The notes under the pieces: generated by a model
Databases searched by the model: none
Seen by the model: the letters and a program-made list of their open reading frames with translations, nothing else
Told to the model about the DNA's origin: nothing
In this document: positions 1 through 9,913 of the stretch, piece after piece
How the letters are laid out: the number at the start of each line of letters is the position of its first letter
Numbering within the stretch: the stretch's first letter is position 1
Program-made: the position numbers and the translations under genes
From: Cladosporium sp. IMV 00045
Lineage: Eukaryota > Ascomycota > Dothideomycetes > Cladosporiales > Cladosporiaceae
Length of the DNA stretch: 54,029 bases
Assembly: GCA_001931905.2 (NCBI GenBank)
Contig: MSJI02000879.1
Span: forward strand, 1-54,029
Reading direction: 5' to 3'

Positions 1-2
1 CC

Positions 3-1334
3 TACCAGCAGATCGCCAGCCAGCTGTCCAACGGCATGCGCTACCCATCGCCCACATCCATGCCTGCCGGCCAGATGCCTCTTATGCAGCACAGCTATCA
101 CCCCAACGCTCCTTCAGATCAGGCATACCCTCAGGCTCAGATGGGCGCGGTGCAGCCTCCCGTTCAGGCGGACGCGGTCTCAATCGATGGCGCGTCTCGT
201 GCGAGCAATCCACTCCCCAAGGCGTTTGCTTGCTCAACATGCTCAAAAGGCTTTGCGAGACGCAGCGATTTGGCGAGACATGGTAAGACAGTCTTGCGTT
301 CAGACTTCAACTTCGCAGGCTAACTCACATTCCCAGAACGCATTCACAGTGGTATCAGGCCTCATGTCTGCGACCACCCCGGTTGCGGAAAACAATTCAT
401 TCAGCGATCCGCTTTGACTGTACACTCCCGTGTGCATACTGGAGAGAAGCCTCACATGTGCGAAAGATGTGGAAAGGTGTGTACTGTCAATGTGTATATC
501 ATATCAATCTCCACCCGTACTAACACACCACAGCCTTTCAGCGATTCCAGCTCATTAGCCCGCCACCGCAGAATTCATTCCGGCAAGAGGCCTTACAAGT
601 GCCCCTACGCTGACTGCCAAAAGACCTTCACTCGTCGCACGACTCTTACCAGACATCAGAATCACCACACCGGCACCATCGAAGAATCCGAAGCTGCCAC
701 TGCTGCGGCTCTGGCGTCTCGTGTTTCAATGGCCACCCGTGGCTCAAGAGGATCAGATGAGGAGGAAGGCTATTCAGCGGACGGCAAGTCCCCTATGCCT
801 CAACACCCAAGCCGACCTTCGTCGGTGTCTCCCGGCTCCGCTATGGCTGGTGTACCGCAGCTGCAAAGACAGACTTCGGACTACTACATGCAGGCCATGA
901 ACAACGGCATGGCGGCTGTCCCGTCCCACCTCCGTAATGAGATGGGTCCTACGTCCCGCTCCAACTCCCCTGCGCAATATCAGATGCCCGTTAACGGCGC
1001 GGCTCAGCGTCCTCCGCTCACCTCCAACCCTTCTTCTGGTTATAACCCACCGCAGATCTTGGAACCGGCGGCTACTTCGCACGGCCAGCAGCACACCGGT
1101 AGCGCGACAAACAGCCCTCACATGGGTCAAACCATGGGCTGGCAATCGCCTCACGGTGGTCTGACCGCGAATGGCCAGCCGGCCGAGTACCAATATGCAG
1201 ATGCCAACGGCAGCTATGGTGTCAACCCAGCTGCCCAGATGTACTACCAACAGCAACGCCCACACAGCACCGGTCCTCTCGACTACCAGAACCAGCTGCG
1301 TGGACAGGAAATGTGGGCTCAGCACCAGTCGTAG
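3..1334 (+). CDS. C2H2 zinc-finger transcription factor, four fingers (5' end outside window)
   Basis: The reading frame is open from base 3 and its start lies upstream of the window. Exons are 3-282, 337-476 and 534-1334, with introns 283-336 and 477-533 (GT-AG). Splicing rebuilds four consecutive C2H2 fingers joined by TGEKP-like linkers: [17 protein letters not shown], then [20 protein letters not shown] and [11 protein letters not shown]. The two introns cut inside fingers 1 and 3, so no single frame shows all four. Both flanks are Q/P/S-rich and low in complexity, as in fungal activators. A nuclear DNA-binding regulator is the family role. The finger series resembles a conserved Pezizomycotina group often labelled Azf1-like, but I cannot fix an orthologue or target genes. 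The stop is TAG at 1332-1334. Confidence 0.93.
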
Positions 1335-3557
1335 GATGACCAAGCTGATGCTCTTCCTGGCATCGGAGACACTACTGAAGCCAGAGACGAACCCCAACCT
1401 TAATATCTGAGCCTTCTCCTCGATGCATCAAGCGCGGACAAGCAACGCAATCCGCTTGCGGATGGCTCCCAAGTCTCATCTTTCCTTCTTCACGGCGGTG
1501 GAGTTCTACAGGCAGAGAAAATCACCGGATATACCCCTGAAAGTCGCCATTTCAGACTGGACTGAACACTGGCTGGCTGAGCGTTCTAGGCGTTCGACTT
1601 GCATCGGCTTGGCTATTTTATTATCTTCTTTTTCGCTTTTCGCTACTGCGCTTGCTTGCTTGCTTTGCCTGCTGCGACAAGAGTGGCCCTATGTCGGTCA
1701 CCAACTCAAAACTCAACCCTTTTTCTTGTTATCATCTCTTTTGTTGTGTTTTTTCTATATCTTTTTCCTTCTTTATCTGTGGACTGGACCAAAGGCGCTG
1801 GAATGGAATCAAAGGAGAAATTCTGGCTACTCAACCCCCCAAAGGGCTCGCGGCCCGACCTAATACCTCAAAAACACCCTACCTACCTACCTACCTTAAT
1901 CAATATCCGCACTCGTTTTATACACGCGTCGCGCGAATCAATTCACAACTCGAATGCTGGTGTTTTTACCTCCTTTAAATGGAAGGTATTCTCGGCTCAA
2001 AATGAAAAATACCCAAACTCGACTATCACCCAGACCGGATCAAGGCAGTCAGCCGTGCAGGTCTCTTTCTCAGTTTTCTTTTCTCTGCTGTCGATTTTCA
2101 CCGCTCTCTTCGTCTTTCGCTGCTTCCTTTTCTGGTTCGTTTTTGTGGTATGAATGTATGATCGACAGGGAAGGGTCTGTGTGCGTGTAATATACTATGC
2201 TCTGGTTCTTTTGTGTTTTTCTTCTCTTACGGGGGTTTTCTCTGGACCTGAAACTGGAAGGACCTGCGCTGAAGGGGACGGAATGGAACTGGGATGCAAG
2301 AGGGGAGAGTAGGAGATGGAACGGCGAAAAGGCACAATCGACTGAGAGGCGTCAGGAAAGATAAGGGTGCTATGGGGAATTAACCCGAACTTCAGGTATT
2401 CGATTGAGATTCACTATTAGAATGTAACAATTTTTTCGATCGTTCGGTGTTGCTCAGACGAGTGTGCGTTTTCGTAAGTGATTTATTTTAGCCGATTTTT
2501 CCCTTTCCAATTCCAGTTGCCGGGTGTTTGTTTGCTTTTGTCCTTTCGATTGGTTCCCCTCATCTGTTCTCTGCTTGAAAGTATTCTTTCTCGTTGTGAA
2601 AGTGGAAATAGATGTGTCTATTGCGATCTGATAAGTCACATGAAAGCAGCTAGCCGGCCTGTAGAAACATCCAGTCAATATTCACGAGTTCAGACTTATT
2701 TCCTTGCGTTGGAAACCTACGTTCCCGAATCGTGCCGTCAATGAGAGTTTCTTGACCATACATAATCCCATGGGGATATCGACCATCGCCTGTCCTCATT
2801 AAACTTGCGCAAGGCTAAAGGAGCCGAGTGTGAAAGTGAAAGGGGAAGGCGCAACACGGAACCTTCCGCACCAGGAAACATAACGCAAGCGCCCTCCACG
2901 AAGCATGTGATGAGACTCTTGTTGGTTGGTGGGACTGGTCAACTTTGGGGAGAACCCGGCTGACGCCACCGAAAAGGCAAACCGTACCAAATCCCACTCT
3001 CTCGCTCTCATTACTCTCTTACATCTTGCATTGCACTGCCTCAGCTTTGTTTGCTTATTCGACAGACATACTGGCTTGACGTGTAGTTTACACGAGACAT
3101 AACTTGTTCACAGCGCACAGCCGACCTTGTTTGCTTTTTGCCAGCCGAGTTTAGGCTCAGGGAAACAAGGGCCCGCTTCTTCTTTGTCAGCTGGGGGACT
3201 TGTGGAGAGTTCATCACCACCACCCCGCCGCTCGACCGACTTGACCTTACAACTTGGACTGCGTTCGAGGAAGTCTTTTGGATACGACGAATACTACTAC
3301 TATCAGCAGTAGAGTGCTTACTACTGGCGAATATACGACGACACGCGCATGCCATAGCGGTGTTTACTTCATTGACCAGCATCGAACGGACGCCGAGACC
3401 TGGACCGATTTCTAGGATTCAACTGTCGACCTGCGCGCGCCGAGAGGACCTTGCGAGTCTTTAGCTGGAATTGGCCTGCTGCTGCGACTTTCATTTTGAA
3501 TTCTGGATTGCGGTAATCTCTTGATACCACTGTCAAGAGGAGAACGACAAGACTTGC
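1335..3557. other. Intergenic, 2.2 kb: 3' region of the zinc-finger gene and upstream region of the next gene
   Basis: No reading frame here has a recognisable domain or convincing splice structure. The stretch holds a short (CTAC)n run at about 1878-1897 and T/pyrimidine-rich tracts around 1690-1770 and 2065-2230, which are usual for fungal 3' and 5' untranslated DNA. Short frames on both strands (for example 3041-3382 minus) lack family features and look accidental. Confidence 0.6.
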
Positions 3558-5102
3558 ATGACGCAAATGGCGGCAGCCGGGGAGTCTTCGTCATCTTCAG
3601 GCGCGGGACCGAGCACGCGCCGCGTGACGAGGGGAGAGAAGAGGGAGCGGGACAGCAGTGCCGGTCTGCCTAGAAGTGGATCTAAGAGGTCTCGAATGGC
3701 GGACGGCGGGGCTGAGAGGGAGGAAGAGGTGGAAGAGGAGGATGCGCAAGAAGAGGAGGAGGCATATCATTCGGCGGGTTCGCAAAGTTGGATTCAGGAG
3801 TCACATCAAGAAGAAGTCGACATTTGCCCGATCACGGACAGACATGAGAAGCCTTTCCGCCTGATGGATCTGCCGGCGGAGATCAGGATCGAGATTTATC
3901 GGGCTTGCTTGACGAGGCCGTTTGATGTTCTGCTGTCGCGTGAGAACAAGCCGGCAGAAGCGGAGAAGCAACGTGAGGAGGAGTTAAGGGAGGCTGAGGA
4001 GGTTGACGATAATGCTGGTGATGGGGATCGTGAGGCTGCAGTCATGTCAAGGTTGCTTCCTCAGACGTCTGTACCCTTGAGCGAAGCTGCTTCAGAACAA
4101 CAGCAGGACACGACCAGAGCTACGAATGCTAGCGGTGTCAATGCTTGGTCGACACGGGGCATTCGCGCACTGAGATCTTTCACTCGCAATAATCTTCAGC
4201 GCAACGGGAATGGGAATGCCAACAACAACACTGCGAATCCTGCCGCCTACACCAACAACGACGAGGCCCCTACAGCGACTTCCAGCAACCGCAACAATAC
4301 CATCAACACCAACGTCCACAATAACTTCCCACCCCGCGCAACCAATCGCCGCACAGTAACCTTCACGAGCACCTACACCCCACCATCCGCGACACGAACT
4401 CCCCGCCCCCAAGACGCCGACCCACTCCACGTCAACCTCCTACGCACCAGCAAGCTAATCTACAAAGAATCGCGCGCCATCCTCTACGGCGAGAACAACT
4501 TCCTCCTCGACCTCGACACCGCACAACCCACCCTCGCAGCCCTCCACCAGCGCTCGCGCGGCCAAATCAAGCGCCTCCGCGTCACCATCCCCTCGCACAA
4601 CTTCATCCTCGAGCGCTTCAGCGAAGTCGTGCGCCTCTCGCTGCGCTACTGCTGGCGCCTGCAGCGGTTCGTCATCCACACGCCTTTCGTCCTGCCGGGT
4701 GCTGAGGGCAGCAGCACGAGCGGCAATACGACCGTGTACGCTAACGCTTTCGACATCTTACGCTGGCTGCCGCGCCAGTGCGAGGTCGTGCTAGAGGGGA
4801 ATGTGTGTGAGGAGATAAGGAGGGTGGTGGAGAAGAATTCGAATTTGGCAAAGAGTCTTGATGAAGTGAGTCATTCCTTTTACACCGCGAATGGGGGGAG
4901 GGCTTTTAGATTGAGGAGGGAGGGTGGTGGTGATTGTGGTGGTGAGGAGACTGTGAACGAACGAACTTGATTGATTGAGAGAATTGGTGGGTGGTTTGTT
5001 TTTTGATTGATCTGATACTTACATCTTCTCGCCTTGCAGCTCGCATACGCTCGGAGACAACTCATCAGTAATGACGTGCCGCGGTTATCTACCGAGGGGT
5101 GA
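3558..5102 (+). CDS. Fungal F-box-like protein
   Basis: Exon 1 is 3558-4865 and exon 2 is 5040-5102. The intron 4866-5039 (GTGAGT...TTGCAG) is in phase 0 and gives 456 residues. Without splicing the frame would run to 4970 with a low-complexity tail. The spliced tail (residues DELAYARRQL) continues the preceding helix sensibly, so I prefer it. Residues 1-85 are acidic and disordered with basic KR patches. At about 100-120 lies an F-box-like segment (FRLMDLPAEIRIEIYRACL). A long Asn/Thr-rich linker follows, then the block typical of this fungal family (LLRTSKLIYKESRAILYGEN). Such proteins are thought to act as substrate adaptors of SCF ubiquitin ligases, but this is weakly established for this subgroup and no substrate can be named. 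It is probably a lineage-expanded gene. Confidence 0.8.
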
Positions 5103-5975
5103 TTGGTTTTTGCCTTGGCTTTGCAAAGACAAGCACGATTGGTTCTCCCTTCTTCACGAATTTCGACTTTGGATACACTTTCTTGCCTGGACTAAGGCTG
5201 GGATTCTTGGGCCTTTCCTGGAGCATACTTACTCACTGCACTATACACCTCCAACTGACGACAAGATACTGGAAATGGCTTGTCATACGGCTCACTCCGT
5301 GACTTCTGGTGTTGAAAAAGAAACGAGAACCGCTAGTTGCGGGATTACGAATTGAAATGCCTTTCCAACTTTTCTCAACCGATGCTCGGAGACTAGATCA
5401 CGCAAATATTGGTTCAGAGGGGAAGGTTTGCTTCTTCTCTACGCCACGATTGTGGTTTTCTTTCTTCAAATTCATTGCGGATGGAAGTGCGGGCGGATTG
5501 GGAAGAACAGCACGTGAACGGACAGGATATAACAGGACAGGACAGAGATAGTAATTTTGATGATACCATGAATTGAAAGTCATGAGGTTTTTAAATCTTT
5601 TTCTTTTGAATTGTTGGAGCTGTGCTTAGTTTGCGCTGATGACCATCTGTGCGATCTTCTCCGACGCCTCTACTTCTGTCCGATCGTCCCTAGTTGCTTG
5701 CTTAGCCGAGCATGTTGCTCACAGCTTTGGTATGCTACTTCTGTCGTTCTTCTTCCACCTCGGCCGAGCTTGATGGAGATAAGAAGCACGCCCTGTACGT
5801 AAATGTAAAGCGATGCCGGAGACATAGGATATAAATGATATTCACTACCAGCTGCATCGCGAATCTACGCCTTTTTTTTTTTTACACCAATCCTGAAGTC
5901 TAGGCTGCTGATCTCGAGCTGAAGAGATCCACACCTCGTCCGACCACATTCCTACCACGCGAATACCAATATAAC
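5103..5975. other. Intergenic: 3' region of the F-box-like gene and promoter of the D-amino-acid oxidase gene
   Basis: I see no supportable gene. There is a poly-T run at about 5873-5882 and a CCTCGG motif at 5758-5763 (listed separately). The AUG of the next gene has a favourable A-rich context (ATAACATGAC). Confidence 0.6.
5758..5763 (+). promoter_or_regulatory. CCTCGG motif upstream of D-amino-acid oxidase
   Basis: CCTCGG lies 213 bases upstream of the oxidase start codon. In Aspergillus this hexamer is the core bound by the fatty-acid regulators FarA/FarB, which control peroxisomal genes. Here only the hexamer match is seen, so function is inferred. The same motif occurs twice upstream of the other PTS1-bearing gene in this window. 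Confidence 0.35.
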
Positions 5976-7321
5976 ATGACAGCCAACAAACACGTCGTCG
6001 TTTTAGGGTGAGCTCTCACGTCTTTCATCAACGCAATCTGTACCTCAATCACTTACAAAACCCCCCCGATATCCAGAGCCGGCGTGACAGGACTAACGAG
6101 CGCTCTATTCCTCGCCGAAGCAGGCTACAAAGTCACCGTCATCGCCGCACACGTGCCTGGCGACAGCAGCATCGAATATACCTCGCCATGGTGAGTCTTG
6201 TCTTTCCCGAGCGGGTGTCTTTGAAGGGTCACTAGACCTTGCGTTCATGCGGCTGATAAATCGCCACGCAGGGCCGGAGCGCATTGGTTGCCTCATTCAC
6301 GAGCTCACGAACCTGTGATTTGCGATTGGGATGTGCAGACGTATGAGTACTGGTTGGATTTGATGAGGAAAGAGGAAGAGGATCACACATTGCCTCGTTC
6401 GGGACTGAAGGTACGGATTTCACAAGTCTTGCTGAAATGGACATAACAAAAGCAGCTCATATCTAACAACATCACCCCTTCCAGCAAATCGACTCCTACG
6501 AATTCTACGACCACCAGCCCCAACACGACATCTGGTACGCACCGCACGTCGAAGCCTTCCGCACCCTATCAGCAGAACACAACCCGATCGCAGCCATCAA
6601 CCAGCGCGCGAAGGCCTCCGACCCACACGCCCCTCGCATCCAGCACGGCATGTACTACAAAGCTGCATCGATAAACGTGCCCCCCTACCTCCTCTACCTG
6701 CAAGAAAGAGGGCGAAGGCTCGGCGTGAACGTGATCAAAGCGCGGTTAGACACTTCCCGTGGCTTCTCAGCCGCGCTGCAAGAAGCGGAAAATTTCGCAA
6801 GTAGTTCTGGCCGACCAGCCTGCTTTGTCAACGCCACGGGTCTCGGGGCGAGGAAACTCTGCGGCGATGAAGCAATGTACCCCATCCGCGGACAGACGGT
6901 GCTAGTCAAAGGCGAGGCTGCCGCGACCGTGACGCGCATCGGGCCAGGGTACGGAGGGGCGTACGTGATCCCACGACCGGGGTCGGGGACGACGATTCTC
7001 GGTGGCACAAAGGAGGAGGGGGTTTGGGATGAGAGGCCCGATGAGGCTGTGACAGAGCGGATTTTGAGGCTGAATTCCTGGCAGATGCCGGAGTTGCTGA
7101 CGGGGAGGGATGGTGGGTTTGAGGTGCTGAGCGTGCAGTGTGGGCTCAGGCCGGGAAGGAGGGGGGGTCCGAGGTTAGAGGCGGAGAGCGTGGGTGGGAG
7201 GAGGGTGGTGCATGCTTATGGGCATGCGGGCGCGGGTTATCAGAATTCGGTGGGGAGTGCGAGGAGGGTGGTGGTTTTGGTCGGGGAGAGTTTTGCTGGG
7301 GGTGAGGTGGCGAGGCTTTGA
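5976..7321 (+). CDS. D-amino-acid oxidase, peroxisomal
   Basis: FAD enzyme that deaminates D-amino acids to 2-oxo acids, NH3 and H2O2. Exons are 5976-6007, 6077-6190, 6272-6410 and 6485-7321; splicing gives 373 residues, normal for the family. Intron 1 splits the dinucleotide-binding loop, which splicing restores as VVVLGAGVTGL (GxGxxG). Further family signatures are FVNATGLGARKL, PIRGQTVLV, CGLRPGRRGGPRLE (holding the substrate-carboxylate Arg) and the C-terminal HAYGHAGAGYQ. The protein ends in Ala-Arg-Leu, a valid PTS1 peroxisomal signal, which fits H2O2 production there. D-aspartate oxidase is a close relative that I cannot fully exclude. It converges on the Med22 gene with only 113 bases between the stops. 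Confidence 0.95.
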
Positions 7322-7434
7322 TGTGGATGTGTCTGGGAACCGTGGGTGACGCTTAGGTATGGCTGGTGAGTGTGGTGAATAGTTCATGATATTGTCATTA
7401 TGGTATATCTGCGGATGCTCATTTCTTGCTCTCG

Positions 7435-7991
7435 TCACGAATCAGCAGCGGCAGTGACTTCAGCGCCTTGCTTTTCTGACAATTGACGCAACAAGTCACC
7501 AACAATCTTTGCGTTCTCGTCAGTCTGCTGCTGCACCTGGCTCTCACCGACGGTGTTCAGAGGCCCGAACAGCCACATCTCCTGAAGGTGGCGGATGAGC
7601 ATCTGCAAGTCTTCGGCGGCTTTGATCTGTGACTTGTGGTCAGTGGATACTTGATGCTTTCATTCAGGCAGGATATCTGGTACTGACCAGCTGCGTGGTC
7701 TCTACCCCCATCTGAAACTGCAGGTTGGCGGTCATGTTGCGATCGGTTTTCTCGACCTGGTGATTTTGTTAGGCATAGTCCTCCTTGCCGTTCGTGAGGC
7801 TTGAAACATACCGAAGCGAGCCCGACAAGAGCCTCAAAGCGTTTGACGAGGTCATCTCTGGAAGACTCGATTTTCTCTATTCACGATTGTCAGAACAGAT
7901 ACTTCCTAGAGCACCTCTGTTGATGGAAGGCAATTGACGTACTAATGAGCCCGGGAGTGTTGCGCAGCGGAGCGGCAGATTTTGCGTCCAT
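7435..7991 (-). CDS. MED22: Mediator complex subunit 22 (Med22/Srb6)
   Basis: Four exons on the minus strand: 7943-7991, 7812-7876, 7688-7756 and 7435-7626. All junctions are GT-AG and in phase, giving 124 residues, the usual size. The N-terminal part reads MDAKSAAPLRNTPGLI, followed by a charged helix (KKIESSRDDLVKRFEALVG). The diagnostic C-terminal helix runs from about residue 70 (QFQMGVETTQLIKAAEDLQM, then LIRHLQEMWLFGPLN). Med22 is a head-module subunit of Mediator, pairing with Med11 and linking activators to RNA polymerase II. The gene is broken into such short exons that no single frame reveals it. It shares a 516-base divergent upstream region with the enoyl-CoA hydratase gene. Confidence 0.88.
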
Positions 7992-8507
7992 GTTTAATTG
8001 ATTGTTTTTTTAAGGTACACGCATTTTTTTGTGGGATGAAGTCCTTTTGATGGATAGGAGACTGAATACAGGAGTTCCAGTCGACCAACGTCTGGAGTCT
8101 GTGAGGTAAGGATTCTGGGTTGTTAGGGTTGGAGGGTTGCGCTGTCTCCACACCACCCAGCAGCTCTTGGGATTTGCGGACATGCGCCAGAGAGCGACCC
8201 GTGCCCCACGCTGCTTCAACGACGGCGACGATGGCGGTGGATTGATCGTGGTAGATGGGAAAGGTGCCGAGGGATGCAATCTCGTCAGATCATAAATCAA
8301 AATCGGATATCTAGCAGCGATGGGTCGTTCCACGAGTAGCCATTCCAGCGATCGATGACTTTAGGTATAGCATGTGATCCGAGATGCGAGCCGAGGTTCA
8401 CGGCAAGAGCGTGGTGATCGCATTCCATTATGTAGTCTCGACTAGGCCATCTCCTCGTTCGACCTCTTCCAGCAACTCCTTTCAATTGTTCATATTGACC
8501 TCAAAAC
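7992..8507. promoter_or_regulatory. Divergent promoter region between MED22 and the enoyl-CoA hydratase/isomerase gene
   Basis: 516 bases between two start codons pointing outward. It contains CCGAGG (CCTCGG on the minus strand) at 8267-8272 and again at 8391-8396, 236 and 112 bases upstream of the hydratase start. Small frames in this stretch overlap no known domain. Confidence 0.55.
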
Positions 8508-9430
8508 ATGTCGAACCAAGGCCCTACGCTATTCCAGGTCCCTATCGGAGACTCTGGCAAGGTGGTCGTGACAGAGCCAACAAGCAAGGTCTATCTGCTC
8601 ACTTTCTCCAGCCCTCCAGACAATCGTCTGACAAGTGCACGTATCTTCCTCGATCACACCCGAGATATTCGCTAACATTCTCCAGACATTCTGCAATGCC
8701 ATAAGTCTCGCCCTTGACATCCTCCAAACCAACCACCCAGCCGGAGTTGTCATCACGACCTCTGGCATCTCGAAATTCTACTCCAACGGACTCGATCTCG
8801 AACACGCCACATCTACACCGAGCTTCTTCTCAGATGTCCTCTACGGCCTTTGGCACAAGCTGTTGACCTATCCCATGCCAACGGTTGCGTTGCTCAACGG
8901 CCATGCATTTGCCGGCGGCTTCATGTTGGCGATGATGCACGACTATCGAATCATGAACCCACATAGAGGGTTCTTGTGTTTGAACGAACTTGCACTGGGA
9001 GTGGGATTGAGACCTCCAATGTGTAGCATCTTCCGTGAGAAGGTCAAAGCGGCGACTTTCAGGAGGATGATCTTGGAGGTTGTGAGGTTCAAGGTAAGTT
9101 TTGTACTTCTAATGTGTTGCACTCGGCTGTCAACTAACATGGAACAAGGCCCTTGATGCGCTGAAAGAAGGCTTGGTCGACTCGCTCGGCGAACTGGATG
9201 AAGCCCTCAAGGTCATTGACGAGCTCCAGCTGGTCGACAAAGCTCAGACAGGATTGTCGGGGCAGGCGGTGTATAGCGACCTGAAGAGGGAGATGTACAG
9301 AGAGACAGTCGAGTATCTTGAGAGTGGTAAGGAGGAGGAAGCTCGTGACGCTGCATTCGCTGAGAAGAAAGCGAACGAGAAGGCTCAGCGAGAGCAAAGG
9401 GTGACGAGCTGGAAGGGAGCAAAGCTGTAG
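8508..9430 (+). CDS. Enoyl-CoA hydratase/isomerase (crotonase family), peroxisomal
   Basis: Exons are 8508-8636, 8686-9093 and 9149-9430, giving 272 residues. Crotonase-fold features include the entry strand VYLLTFSSPPDNRLT, an oxyanion-hole loop at SKFYSNGLDLEHA and the second one at LNGHAFAGGFMLAMMHDYRIM. The protein ends in Ala-Lys-Leu, a canonical PTS1 signal, so it likely works in peroxisomal beta-oxidation as a hydratase or delta3-delta2 isomerase; the sequence alone does not decide which. Intron 2 (9094-9148) is an ordinary GT-AG intron with CTAAC. Intron 1 is odd. The only in-frame solution I find is a GC-AG intron, 8637-8685, with a GCTAAC branch point 10 bases before the acceptor; every nearby GT donor breaks the frame. 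If that is wrong, the locus carries a frameshift. Confidence 0.87.
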
Positions 9431-9913
9431 ACTCGGTCTTGGAAGGAGATGTATTTGGTAGGTTGAAATGAATGTCTCTCTTTATACGCTTAACATTGCT
9501 CGGTTATCAACACTTCGACACGGTCAGAAGCATGTGAGCGTTGCAGCCATGCCGTGCGATAATGCTTGATCAGTTGAACAGCAACATGATCATCTAAACC
9601 CTCTGGGCATGCGATCAATCGGTGGCACGCAGCCGGGGCATGACGATCCAAGTGCAAACATGCATTGAATGTGAGATTCCTACGGCTGTTCCTAGAAGAG
9701 GCAACATTGATTCCGTGAGATCTGGAAAGTGAGTTTTGGCCATTGGTTTTGGCTTTCAGTCCCCACCTCCATCGTTCCTTCCTCATAACCTCACTTCACA
9801 GAGCTTTGGGGCTCCACAACTTTGCGCCACCACACCTCACTTCGCCCACTCTTCTTTTCCCTCACACCTCAATTCACTCTCACTCTACTTCCACCACACA
9901 TCACGTAGTCATA
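9431..9913. other. Intergenic: 3' region of the hydratase gene and promoter of the DUF7587 gene
   Basis: No gene is visible. The last 150 bases are C/T/A-rich leader (about 9760-9900). A longer in-frame start at 9743 exists but would add 57 residues of low-complexity translated leader, so I place the downstream start at 9914. Confidence 0.5.

Noticed and set aside
774..1397. 207-codon minus-strand frame opposite the zinc-finger gene
   Set aside because: Antisense shadow of a well-supported coding exon; no family features.
9743..9913. Longer N-terminus for the DUF7587 protein
   Set aside because: The extra 57 residues are His/Ser/Thr-rich translated leader; the ATG at 9914 starts the recognisable region.
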